64,000 nt of DNA from Marisa cornuarietis (GCA_004794655.1 SMMW01000640.1:62001-126000); one strand, 5' to 3'. Numbered from the stretch's first letter, positions 1 through 10,632 are shown. Program-made: numbers and translations. The notes: generated from the letters alone by a model not told the origin.

Positions 1-330
1 TGATGCAATAAGTGGGGTCAACCAGACACTACCTGCAGTGGACTAGGAGGGGCTGAGGACAGTCAGGGATAGTAAGACACTACCCTGGGGTCAACCAGAC
101 ACTACCTGCAGTGGACTAGGAGGGGTTGAGGACAGTCAGGGATAGTAAGACACTACCCTGGGGTCAACCAGACACTACCTGCAGTGGACTAGGAGGGGTT
201 CAGGACAGTGAGGGATAGTAAGACACTACCCTGGGGTCAACCAGACACTACCTGCAGTGGACTAGGAGGGGCTGAGGACAGTGAGGGATAGTAAGACACT
301 ACCCTGGGGTCAACCAGACACTACCTGCAG
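1..330. repeat. 73-bp minisatellite overlapping the end of RPTP exon 10
   Basis: About 4.5 near-identical units with period 73 bp (recurring core ACCAGACACTACCTGCAGTG). Each unit carries a copy of the exon 10 end (read on the minus strand CTCCTAGTCCACTGCAG followed by gtagtg). A diverged solitary copy lies at about 1366-1412 in the intron between exons 8 and 9. Confidence 0.95.
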
Positions 331-470
331 TGGACTAGGAGGGGTTCAGGACAGTCCTGGTAGGCGGGGCGGATGTCCAGCACAAAGCGGACGAGCGAGA
401 TGGGGTCCACTCGCCCTGAGGCCGGCCAGCAAGTCAGCCAGTAGTGACGTAAACCCCGCCTTTCGCCAGT
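325..470 (-). CDS. RPTP exon 10: WPD-loop (WPA) and active-site Cys exon
   Basis: 146 nt starting in phase 0. HYWLTCWPASG is the WPD loop with Asp changed to Ala, then SLVRFVLDIR, then PEPLLVHC with donor ACTGCAG|gtagtg. His-Cys is the start of the HCxxGxGRTG signature; the rest would be on the next exon outside the window. The last 27 bases and the donor are also present in each unit of the flanking 73-bp minisatellite. Confidence 0.8.
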
Positions 471-1626
471 CTGCAACACAACATGTAAAGTCTGTCTGGC
501 TGGCTGAGTGTCGACATCTCTATGTTTGGCTGTAAACAGTCGCGTTGAAAGAAAATATAAACAATAGCCATCGCAACTTGTGGATTATCTCCCCTCAATC
601 ATCTCATTACAGATTTTATTTTCATGCGTATTTGGTTTTCTTATGCATTTACTGCTCTTTGTCCTCTTATCATAAGCATCTACTTTTAACTTCTTCTTCG
701 TCGTCGTCGTTGTCGTCATCACCATCGTCGTCATTATGATGGTCGTCGTCGCTGTGGCCTAACCATACGTCGAACTCACTTTCTTTGACTGTAGCTCCAG
801 CCATGAAGTGATGTACTCCTGGTGCACGTCACGCCGTGTCATGGTGACACAGAACTCGCCGTATGTCACCGACGATTCAGGGCCGAGGGATTCTGGGAAA
901 TATGGCGAGAACTTGACCTGCACGGCACACACGGAGACTGATTATAGGGCCGTTAGCACGCTGCCCTCCTTTGATCTATTATTAACACCTCAACCCTCGC
1001 ATTGCACACCTGGCGACACGATAAGTCTTTATAAGGGCGGATAGACACACACACACACACACACACACACGTGTGAGATGGCAGGTAAGCAGCTGTAGAC
1101 AAGACCAGGTTGTGGAACAAGTGCCGACTGCAAACCTTGACGGACTAACAGAAAGTGCAGCGCCACTAAACGACAGCAAGACTCAACTTTTCCTAAATAT
1201 CCTAACCCATGGTTAGTACCCTACTCCGAGATTGTTACCCTAACCCTCGGTTACTCCAGTTGTTTAAGTCCAGTAGTGAAGCCACTCAATGACTTACTGA
1301 AACACCGTCATCTAGCAATACATCGTGATGTTACTAGATGATATCACACGACTACTGGTGATCAGCAAGACACTACCCGCAGTGGACAGGAGGAGTTCGG
1401 GACAGCGTGTGTAAGGAATGGGGAAAGCTTAGCACCAACACCTCACATCCTCCAAGGGAGGCTTCTGCCCACAGTCACAAACACTCACGTGACCGTCCTC
1501 CACAATGTTAACGAGCATGACGATGGCTGGACATCGCTGCTCCCACACCATCCGCCACAAGTCCTCTATGGTGCCCTCTAGCGGCGCCTGTGTGGCGATG
1601 TAACGCTTCTTGTGGTCGCCATAACC

Positions 1627-1676
<50 letters not shown>

Positions 1677-4600
1677 ATAGACAAATACCACACACATACA
1701 GACCGGTACAAATTGTGAACACACACACACACACATTACAAAATGATCACACATCCAAACATGAAACACCAACATGCAGATACACAAGTATATACACGCA
1801 CACACCACCATTGAAAGCACGGAGGGTTGTGCTGGGAGTTGCTGGCGTTTAAACATTACAGTTACTTTCAACAATATTATTGACTGTTGTCAGTCAGCCC
1901 ATGTTCTCACCATGTTCTCACCACGAACATTTCCCTTTCACTCTTGATCCTGAGTCATTTCATGCGCCCCTCATAAACATCAAGAAAGCACAGAACTAAT
2001 GGGGCGTGACGAACTATATCATAAACCACTCAGTCACAACCTGCATTATAAACCACCTTAGTCAACATAAACCACTCAGTCCCAACCTGCATTATAAACC
2101 ACCTTAGTCAACATAAACCACTCAGTCGCAACCTGCATTATAAACCACCTTAGTCAACATAAACCACTCAGTCACAACCTGCATTATAAACCACTTTAGT
2201 CAACATAAACCACTCAGTCACAACCTGCATTATAAACCACCTTAGTCAACATAAACCATTCAGTCGCAACCTGCATTATAAACCACCTTAGTCAACATAA
2301 ACCACTCAGTCACAACCTGCATTATAAACCACCTTAGTCAACATAAACCACTCAGTCACAACCTGCATCATAAACCACCTTAGTCAACATAAACCAAGCA
2401 AAGAAAAAAGTGACATCACAAACAAAAGAAACATCACGCACTACGCCATAAACTATGCACAGTGAAACGTCACCCAGACCCACAAACGTCCTGGTGAACC
2501 ACTCACAGTCACAAAGTTGGCGTTGATGAAGTTACTGACGGCATCTCCTGGTCTTTTGCTCAGCTCCACTCGTGTCTCGGGGACTGTTCAGACAGGTGTG
2601 CAACACACTTCTCTACATGCTTTTTTATTGTTGAGCGTCAGGTTAATATTTTAGTGGTACTTATGTCACGTGGTCATTCTCCAGCTACTTAATTATACTT
2701 TTGTGACATCAGCTGTACTTTCGCTATACGGTTACACTGTTGTCACATTCATACTCTCGCGCTCTATAGTCACAGTTCCGCCACATATACTCACACCTGT
2801 CAGATATACTCACACCTGTCAGATGTACGCACTCCTGCCACATATACTCACACCTGTCAGATGTACGCACTCCTGCCACATATACTGACACCTGTAAGAT
2901 ATACTCACACCTATCACATATACTCACACCTGCCAGATATACTCACACCTGCCACATCTACTCACACCTGCCACATATACTCACACCTGCCACACACAGA
3001 CACACGTGTGTCGCACAGTCACACCTCTCAAACATCCTGCCAGTCCTGAGCGACTGACCGACGAGCTACGTCTGGTCAGCTACTGACAGGAGTACAATGG
3101 CGGGCTCATTACTCACTGGGAAGAACATTTGCGAATCTATTTTTGTCTTCAGCGCCAGGTGGCACCACAGACAAGCGGGGCGTTTTGTTGGGTATCAGCT
3201 GAAACAAATGTAACATGACATTACTTGTAACAGGCATTACACGCAATGACGTTACACTCGCGTGACATCCCACGTAACGTGACTTTAGTCTCTCGCTTCC
3301 CTTCCCTCGTCACGTGACGACACTTTCGTGCCCTTGTTTTCGTCCTGTTTATTTCAGGCTGCGTCTTTCTGTCTGCTTCTGTGATGTTCGCATATTTCCA
3401 GATCTTTCTCTCTCTCTCTCGCTCTCTTGTAGTTGAGAGTGTGAGTGACTTACTTTAATTTACTGGAGGGTGAAGAACTGCGTGCGTATAAATATCAAAT
3501 AATGTAGTTCTTCAAACAGGGTGATCGTGTTGTCTAAATAATACCATGAATAATAATAGTAATATAGTACGAAATACTATGTTGTGATGCCTTGTTTCAA
3601 AATAAACACATTACTACATCTGTCGCAATGTTTATCTAATATTCACAGGTGGTGTAGAGTACTACTGTATACAATGTAGCCTTATAACACCATGGTTCAG
3701 GTAAAAGCACTCACAGCTTTAGTGTCTATCGCTCACCAGAAATTCCTCAAAGATTTTGGTAAGATCCAGACTGAAGTTGATAAGTTCTGTAGCACCCATC
3801 ATGTGACTAGGTTTGAGCTACACAGAGAACAGGAAGGTGAAGACTCGTGTAACAGAAATGTAACATATGGTTATATAGCAGACATGTAACACATGATCAT
3901 ATAGCAGACATGTAACACATGATCATATAGCAGACATGTAACACATGATCATATAGCAGACATGTAACACATGATCATAGAGCAGACATGTAGCACATGA
4001 TCATATAGCAGACATGTAACACATGATCATATAGCAGACATGTAACACATGATCATATAGCAGACATGTAACACATGATCATAGAGCAGACATGTAGCAC
4101 ATGATCATATAGCAGACATGTAACACATGATCATATAGCAGACATGTAACACATGATCATATAGCAGACATGTAACACATGATCATAGAGCAGACATGTA
4201 GCACATGATCATATAACAGACATGTAACACATGATCATATAGCAGACATGTAACACATGATCATATAGCAGACATGTAACACATGATCATAGAGCACACG
4301 TATATTATATAGCAGACATGTAGCACGTGGTCATATAGCAGACATGTAACACAGGGTTACATAACAGACATGTAACACAGGGTTACATAGCAGACATGTA
4401 CCACCTTGTCATATAGCAGGCATGTAACACGTGGTCATAGAGCACACGTGTATTATATGGCAGACATGTAACACGTTGTCATATAACAGACATGTAACAC
4501 ATGATCATATAACAGACATGTAACACATGGTCATATAACAGACATGTAACACATGATCATAGAGCACACGTGTATTATATGGCAGACATGTAACACGTTG

Positions 4601-7600
4601 TCATATAACAGACATGTAACACATGATCATATAACAGACATGTAACACATGGTCATATAACAGACATGTAACACATGGTCATATAACAGACATGTAACAC
4701 ATGATCATATAACAGACATGTAACACATGGTCATATAACAGACATGTAACACGTGGTCATATCGCAGACATGTAACACATGATCATAGAGCACACGTGTA
4801 TTATATGGCAGACATGTAACACGGGGTCATATAGCAGACATGTAACCCTCGAGGGCAGCCCCTGATGCCGACCTGGTGAAAGGCGGTGGTGACAGACAGG
4901 CTGTCTCACTGACCTGGTCTGGGGCCAGATCTAGTGCGGGGTTGAAGAGGCCGCTGCTGGGTCGCGACTTGCTGACGGAGGCCAGGGCGATGGAGTCCAT
5001 ACTGGACACGGAGTAACTGCGACTGACCACCATCCGCCGCAGGTCTCGCCTGTAGCGCCGCCGTAGGACAACCTGCCACATCATCTCAGTCAACACAACG
5101 ACCTGCAATTTTAATCCCAACATCAACAGCAAACAGCATGCGTAGAACCGTGAGAGTAAAGACGTGTGTGGATTTCTTGTTACAAATATCATCCCAGACT
5201 AGTACGTGAACTACAGGCTAATGATGTCACCTGCATGACGATCAGCGTGACGCAACAAGCGCCGCCGACAGCAGCGATGACAACAGCAATGGTGACGCCA
5301 GGTTCGTTGATAAGCTCGTTCGTCTTATCGCCGTTTTTGTCTTTCATCGAGTCGACGTCGTTTCCAGAGGTGGTGGGCGAGACAAGGGCGGGGTCAGGGA
5401 CGGACAGCTGCTGCAGCTGCACGTCAACCAGCTGTTGGGCAAAACCAGACACGAAACTGTAACATGGCGTGACGTTCGTGACGGTTTGACCATGATGAAG
5501 ATCTGACATGTAATTTCCGTACATTGCAGTAAAAACACACTACTTCTAGTCACTTCCCATTACACCCTCTGTGTCATCACCCTCGCCTCTCCTCCAACAT
5601 TTGTGGGGCGCTGATGGACAGCGTGGCGATGACGAGTTGGAACTGTAATTGTCTACCTAGTGAGTCAAGCTGAACTATACTCACACAGACTACCAAATTA
5701 AACCATACTCAACCACACTACCAAGCTAAACCATACTCACCCTGACTATCAAAATAACCATACTCACACAGACTACCACATTAAACCATACTCAACCACA
5801 CTACCAAGCTAAACCATACTCACCCTGACTATCAAAATAACCATACTCACACAGACTACCACATTAAACCATACTCAACCACACTACCAAGCTAAACCAT
5901 ACTCACCCTGACTATCAAAATAACCATACTCACACAGACTACCACATTAAACCATACTCAACCACACTACCAAGCTAAACCATACTCACCCTGACTATCA
6001 AAACTCAGATTTGGTAAGATTTGAGGACTACTGGTGGAAACCTGGTGTATCTTGTGTCCATATCTGATATCTTACTCTATGGCCATATCTGATATCTCAC
6101 TCTATGGCCATATCTGATATTTCACTCTATGGCCATATCTGATATCTTACTCTATGGCCATATCTGATATCTTACTCTATGGCCATATCTGATATCTCAC
6201 TCTATGGCCATATCTGATATCTTACTCTATGGCCATATCTGATATCTCACTCTATGGCCATATCTGATATCGTAAACATCTAACTCTATGGCCTCTCATA
6301 GTTCTATTTATTTATTTATTCCTATCTGAGCAAATTGTAGCATCAGATGGACTGCAGATGCATTAATATACACTACAACGAACAATGCTGGCAAAATAAT
6401 TAATACTACTATAAAATACAATGTACTAATATATACTACAGCACACGATGTACTAATATATACTACAGCATACAAAATAATGTAAAAGTTTGATATGAAA
6501 CATTTTAGAAAAATTTACTGAATTAACATTTACAGCTGAAACATTTTTGCAAACATTTGAAAATGGTAGGAAACATAACATTTAGTCAAAAATATTAAAT
6601 AAATGTTATGTAAACATTTGCGGGAAAACTTCTTTAGATATATGACGTAGGATTATGATGTAGTGAGTATGACGTAGAATGTATGACGTACAATGCATGA
6701 CGTAGTAAGGGATGGTTGAATGAGAGAAACCACAGAGGATGGAAGCTATAAAACAGAATAAAGATGCTTACTATTAAGTAATATTCAAACGTTAACAAAT
6801 GACCTTTACCTTGTTCTTGAAGAAGGAGGTGTCCCGGACCTGGAAGCCCTGCTTCATGACCTGCGCACAGACGACAGTGAGAAAACCATCGTAGTGCTCA
6901 CTCTTGTTGACGAGGTACAGACGCACCACAATTATCTCCTCTTGCTGCTGGTCGCTTGTCTCCCCCTGCTGCCGCGCGCACTTAACACCCTCCTGGTCCA
7001 CCAGCCGGATCTGAAACATGTGACGCCATGATGATAACTTATTTATAGCATCTTTAATGAAGGGTAATCAGATTTATTTCCTAGCGTTTATTGACATTGA
7101 TTTCATTGGTCAATGTTGCAATGTTCAAACTGCAAGCCGTATATGGCAGTCTTGATAAAGCCCTTGACATGACAGTCTCTATAAAGCCCCTGACATAACA
7201 GTCTCTATAAAGCCCCTGACATAACAGTCTCTATAAAGCCCCTGACATAACAGTCTCTATAAAGCCCTTGACATGACAGTCTCTATAAAGCCCTCGACAT
7301 AACAGTCTCTATAAAGCCCCTGACATAACAGTCTCTATAAAGCCCCTGACATAACAGTCTCTATAAAGCCCCTGACATAACAGTCTCTATAAAGCCCTTG
7401 ACATAACAGTCTCTATAAAGCCCTCGACATAACAGTCTCTATAAAGCCCCTGACATGACAGTCTCTATAAAGCCCCTGACATGACAGTCTCTATAAAGCC
7501 CCTGACATGACAGTCTCTATAAAGCCTTAACTTATCCCCCCCCCGCCTCTCACCTGATCCGCGGACACATGTGACTGCTGTCCGTCCTGCCGCAGAATTT

Positions 7601-10247
7601 CCACCAGTTCCAGGTAGAAAGTCGGCCGACTGTGACAGAACTCCGTCCACGTCATCTGCAGCTGGACTTGAACCACCGTCAGTAGCCCGGCAGTGCGTGA
7701 TGAAGTAGGGGAGCTCCACATCGTCTGACTGTCCACTGCTGGTGTGGTGCTGGAACTAGGGGCAAGTGATGCAGTGGTGACAGAGGATGACCTCGCCATT
7801 GAGGTCAACTGGTCCTTGCTGTCTGCTGCATGTGATGAAGCAGTCACACCAGAAGTCATGTGTCTGCTGTTGCCAGTGTTACCATTACCAGCACTGTTGT
7901 CAACGTTGTAGTTTGTGATGGTGAAGACTGGACCAGCCGTCCTACTGCTGTGGGGGGTTCTCATGCTAGAACCAGCGACTCCCCAGTCGAGCATCCGATT
8001 GTTGTCGCCGCTGGAGGTGCTGATGGAGGTGCGTGCTTGTGCTGTGGTGTGTGCAGCAAGAATCTCAGAAAGGGAGCGAACTGTGATGTCGATCCTGTCC
8101 CCTGATTGAGTCTGCGGCAGGACTGTGTTGCTTCCCTTTCGTGTGCCCGTGCTGACGTCATCAGGGTTGGTGTCGAGCAAGGCCTCGTTACCAGACCCGC
8201 TGCCCGCCATGTCTGTGGGGGCGGAAATTAGTAGCGGGGAGATAGTGGTAAGTGCAGGACCGGATGGCGAGAGATGTCGAAAGTCAGGGTTGTACTTCGT
8301 GGAGACATCTACAGCCCTCGAAGTCGGAGAAGGCCACCAAGTAGACAGTTCAGCGGTTTCTAAACGGCCTGTGGGGAAACTTTCTGATTGGCCAAGAGCT
8401 GGTTGCTTTGGTATGTCCCTTTTGGTCGTATTTAATAAAAACGTTAATGTTACAGGTTCCGAAGGCGGCGTGCTGTTCTTGGTGGTGGATGGCGACCTCG
8501 TAGTTGAGAGGGTAGTGGTTGCCGATGTGGAGGGACTGGAGGTGTTGGCCTGCAGCACGATGCCGTGTGACTCAGTGGGTAGCAGCATGACAGTCTCTGT
8601 CGCCGGCGGACTGCTGCTTGCTGATGTAGCGGCAGTCTTCACGTCGTCTTTCACAGGCGTTTCCGTGACAACTGTGGCATCGCCGGTCTCTGAAAGCAGT
8701 TGTTGCGAGCTGCTGCGAGAAGTCTGGTCTTCAGACCGCGCGAGCTGTGAAATCCTTTCAACAGGAAACGACGATGTCACTGATCCTGGTCGTTGTGAAG
8801 TCGTGGTGAACTCAGCTGACATGTTAACACTGACAGATGACGCCGCGGCAGATGGTGCTGGTGTTATCGATGTCGATGTCAAAGCTGGCGACATCAGAAA
8901 TGCAGGCACAGTTTCAAAGGGAGATAACTCTGCTGAACGCGTGACCCTTGTCTTTGACACAAGGCTGTTGTCTCCTGGTGCATTAGAGGCAGGTGAAGGC
9001 AAAGCGTTTGTGTGGTCACTTTCACCAGAGACAAAGTAGGGTGGTGTAGGTGTCCCACCCTCCCACCCTGGGGAGTGGTCCCTCACACTGACCTCACTGA
9101 CAGCGTTCGTGCTGCTGCTGCTGCTGCTGCTGCTGCTGTCGCCAGGGAATGCAGGATGCTGCGAGACTCCGGTGAGTACAGGATCTGTGGCATCAGCTGT
9201 AGTCCTGGATGTTGCTGACGCTGCAGCAGGAGTCGGCAGTGTGGACGGTGTGGGTGGTGTGGACAGTGACGCTTCCACTTGACTTGCTGGCTGCGTTACG
9301 ACTGGCACAAGCGCAGCAGTGGAATGGGGGCCGGAAGACAGATCTTTCACTAGGTTCTCGTGACCAGGAGATGGGACTGTCACTAGGTTGTCATGGCCAA
9401 AGAACACGCGCTGTGCAGTTGACAGGACGGCGTGGTCACCAATGGTAGGGGCACTCTGAGTAGACAAAAGGCTTCTAGCAGACATTAAAGGGCTGGGAAC
9501 AGGAGTCATGGGCTCAGTTGGAACCATCGGCTGCGGAAACAGGTACGTGGCGGCGTATGTGATCACAGAGGTGGGTATCTGGTGTGAGGTGGACACAGAC
9601 ACACCTGACTGATAAGAGGACGATGGGTCTCCGTCCCTACGATGGTCCTGGTTGTAGTTAGTCCTGGCCCTGTCGGGCTCGTTATAGTCGCCTCTAGCCA
9701 CCACATCGTCATCAGGTCGATGGAGGAAGACAGGTCGTGCACCTCCATGTCTCAGGTCCTGCGAGTTACCGGACCTCTTAACGTGCAAAACAATGTTTTC
9801 TTCCTGGGACCGCCATTCCTGACTGAAACCAGTAGAAGAAAGTCCTCCACTAGTGTGAACCTTGCCTGATGACCCCAGGACAGTTTCAGGTGATCTCTGG
9901 TCAATCTCATGGTATTTCTTACCTTTGTGAGAAGATGGTAAACGCTCTTCTTGGAACTGCAAGTCCAGGCTGTGCCATGACGGCCACGCGCCTTCTTTCG
10001 CCCCAATAGCACCAGCCGCACTGTGTCTCCTGCCGTCCTGCTGCATCGGGTGGTTTGGGTCGCCACCCCGTGTAGTTTCCTGGACCCGAGTCTCATCACC
10101 GGACGGCGACATTGACAGGTAAAGGTCAGGTACAAGCGGCAACAGCGTGCGGTCGTGGAGTGGCGCCGACTGGACGGCAAGCAGAAGACACCACAGCACA
10201 GAAGCTACACACAGTACAGAGACAGAATATACAGTGCAGGAATACAC
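325..10247 (-). CDS. Receptor-type protein tyrosine phosphatase, probably catalytically impaired (3' end beyond window)
   Basis: Gene-level entry. Exons 5' to 3': 7554-10247, 6810-7010, 5231-5539, 4914-5102, 3737-3817, 3117-3198, 2507-2583, 1489-1626, 780-917, 325-470. All junctions are GT/AG and the phases join to 1351 codons plus two bases. Order: signal peptide (about 1-27), Ser/Thr/Pro-rich mucin-like ectodomain to about 890, a more ordered extracellular region (about 899-1040), a membrane span (about 1046-1072) followed by an Arg-rich stop-transfer stretch, a juxtamembrane segment, then a PTP domain from about 1140. PTP motifs seen: KNRF (normally KNRY) at 1177-1180, NFINANF, ATQAPLEGT, WRMVWEQ, IVEDGH, WPA (normally WPD) at 1318-1320 and VHC at 1349-1351. 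The family dephosphorylates phosphotyrosine proteins at the plasma membrane, but WPD-to-WPA is the change that silences IA-2-type members. It cannot be assigned to a named vertebrate subtype. The catalytic loop beyond His-Cys lies outside the window. Confidence 0.85.
780..917 (-). CDS. RPTP exon 9: phosphatase domain beta-sheet region
   Basis: 46 codons, phase 0 to 0. VKFSPYFPE replaces the usual VKCxQYWP, then VTYGEFCVTMTRRDV and EYITSWLEL match the strands that follow in PTP domains. Acceptor cgtgcag, donor AAA|gtgagt. Confidence 0.82.
1489..1626 (-). CDS. RPTP exon 8: core phosphatase segment
   Basis: 46 codons, phase 0 to 0. Contains GYGDHKKRYIATQAPLEGT, then WRMVWEQ and IVMLVNIVEDGH, highly typical of the PTP fold. 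The acceptor CAG is preceded directly by a long (GT)n run rather than a pyrimidine tract. Confidence 0.93.
1629..1672. repeat. (CA)n microsatellite at the acceptor of RPTP exon 8
   Basis: About 22 CA dinucleotides; on the coding strand (GT)n directly before the acceptor CAG. A shorter CA tract lies at 1045-1070 and another at 1719-1738. Confidence 0.97.
2020..2400. repeat. 46-bp minisatellite in RPTP intron 7
   Basis: About eight copies of a 46-bp unit with the two internal half-units AAACCACTCAGTC and AAACCACCTTAGTC. A few single-base variants separate the copies. Confidence 0.95.
2507..2583 (-). CDS. RPTP exon 7: NFINANF strand
   Basis: 77 nt joining the previous base to give IPETRVEL, then NFINANFVT, the counterpart of the DYINANYI signature of PTP domains. 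Acceptor aacag, donor ACT|gtgagt, ending in phase 0. Confidence 0.88.
2775..2998. repeat. About 19-bp minisatellite in RPTP intron 6
   Basis: Eleven or so imperfect copies of CATATACTCACACCTGCCA. Variants replace TACTCACAC with TACGCACTC. Confidence 0.92.
3117..3198 (-). CDS. RPTP exon 6: KNRY-loop exon
   Basis: 82 nt, starting in phase 0 and ending with one base over. It encodes GAEDKNRFANVLP, the phosphotyrosine-recognition loop of PTPs. The usual Tyr of KNRY is Phe here. Acceptor tttcag, donor CCCA|gtgagt. Confidence 0.88.
3737..3817 (-). CDS. RPTP exon 5: start of phosphatase domain (wedge helix)
   Basis: 27 codons, phase 0 to 0. The translation ends LINFSLDLTKIFEEFL, which matches the helix that precedes KNRY in PTP domains, and runs on without a break into LIPNKTP of the next exon. 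Confidence 0.8.
3880..4850. repeat. 26-bp minisatellite, nearly 1 kb, in RPTP intron 4
   Basis: More than 30 copies of a 26-bp unit with core GCAGACATGTAACACATG followed by ATCATATA. Higher-order variants containing CACACGTGTATTATATGG recur about every 220 bp in the second half, which suggests block duplication. Confidence 0.97.
4914..5102 (-). CDS. RPTP exon 4: end of membrane span, Arg-rich stop-transfer, juxtamembrane
   Basis: 63 codons in phase 0 with donor CAG|gtcagt. The stop-transfer motif VVLRRRYRRDLRR is followed by a Ser-rich juxtamembrane segment with possible phosphorylation sites (SRSYSVSSMDS). A second AG acceptor 30 bases inside the exon (after 5073) is also in frame, so the length of the membrane span could vary by ten residues. 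Confidence 0.75.
5231..5539 (-). CDS. RPTP exon 3: membrane-proximal ectodomain and transmembrane segment
   Basis: 103 codons if the acceptor at 5540-5542 is used; that choice keeps phase 0, but its pyrimidine tract is poor, so the 5' edge is the weakest in this gene. The 3' part is firm: after FVSGFAQQLVDVQLQQL comes a Lys/Asp-rich linker, then the hydrophobic run GVTIAVVIAAVGGACCVTLI ending at donor CAG|gtgaca. The run is the start of the single membrane span. Confidence 0.7.
5675..6003. repeat. 83-bp minisatellite in RPTP intron 2
   Basis: Four copies of an 83-bp unit, itself made of three related subunits of about 28 bp that each start ACTCA and end AACCAT. Confidence 0.95.
6055..6278. 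repeat. 25-bp minisatellite in RPTP intron 2
   Basis: About nine copies of a 25-bp unit with core TATCTGATATCTTACTCTAT; a T/C variant alternates at one position. Confidence 0.96.
6810..7010 (-). CDS. RPTP exon 2: membrane-distal ectodomain segment
   Basis: 67 codons, phase 0 to 0, acceptor tttcag and donor AAG|gtaaag. The translation begins IRLVDQEGV and contains the strand-like run IIVVRLYLVN and VMKQGFQVRD. The mixed hydrophobic and charged composition, unlike exon 1, suggests a folded membrane-proximal domain, perhaps SEA-like. No family motif is definite. Confidence 0.75.
7145..7527. repeat. 27-bp minisatellite in RPTP intron 1
   Basis: About fourteen copies of a 27-bp unit with core ACATAACAGTCTCTATAAAG. 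It stops within 30 bp of the exon 1 donor. Confidence 0.97.
7554..10247 (-). CDS. RPTP exon 1: signal peptide and mucin-like ectodomain
   Basis: An open frame of 898 codons. The start ATG is chosen because it opens a classic signal peptide: a hydrophobic core ending LLLAVQSAP, residues about 12-27. The rest is dominated by Ser, Thr and Pro with many TT, SS and SxxP runs and a nine-Ser tract coded by AGC repeats (9108-9139), as expected for a heavily O-glycosylated stalk. The donor CAG|gtgaga ends in phase 0. An alternative is that the true first exon lies upstream and splices to the AG near 10204, inside the signal-peptide region. Confidence 0.8.
9108..9139. repeat. (CTG)n trinucleotide tract inside RPTP exon 1
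   Basis: Uninterrupted CTG triplets, AGC on the coding strand, encoding a run of about nine Ser in the mucin-like region; likely length-variable. Confidence 0.9.
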
Positions 10248-10345
10248 ACATAGTAACTACACAAAGTACAGAGACAGCATATACAGAGTAGGAACTACAC
10301 ACATAGTAACTACACACAGTAGAGACACTGGATACACACAGTAGA
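10200..10345. repeat. About 53-bp tandem repeat reaching into the RPTP signal-peptide codons
   Basis: Two to three imperfect units with core AGTACAGAGACAG and ACACACATAGTAACTAC. The ATG and first 15 codons of the predicted signal peptide lie within the first unit. Confidence 0.75.
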
Positions 10346-10439
10346 GATGCTCTACACAGTACAGAGACTACATAGAGCAGGAGCTACACACATAGAACAG
10401 GGGCTACACAAATCACAGGAAATAAAAAACAGGCGATAA

Positions 10440-10632
10440 ACAAGAGAGTATAAACGACACATGGGATAAACACACAGGACTATACACGACACAGGGGATA
10501 AACACACAGGACTATACACGACACAGGGGATAAACACACAGGACTATACACGACACAGGAGATAAACACACAGGACTATACACGACACAGGGGATAAACA
10601 CACAGGACTATACACAACACAGGGGATAAAGT
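10440..10632. repeat. 32-bp minisatellite upstream of RPTP
   Basis: About five or six copies of a 32-bp unit with core GGATAAACACACAGGACTAT. Confidence 0.93.

Noticed and set aside
1199..1250. CCTAACCC/CCCTAACCCT motif suggestive of telomere repeat
   Set aside because: Only two or three imperfect hexamers in an intron; too short to mean anything.
3692..3889. Plus-strand frame beginning MVQVKALTALVSIAHQ
   Set aside because: The minus strand of the same bases gives an RPTP exon with splice sites and correct phase, which explains the openness.
3880..4850. Regular 26-bp repeat that could be mistaken for a CRISPR array
   Set aside because: Units are directly contiguous with no unique spacers, and the window is animal DNA with introns.
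8125..9039. 304-codon open frame on the plus strand
   Set aside because: It is the antisense of the mucin-like exon; the biased Ser/Thr codons leave the opposite strand free of stops. No motif of its own.
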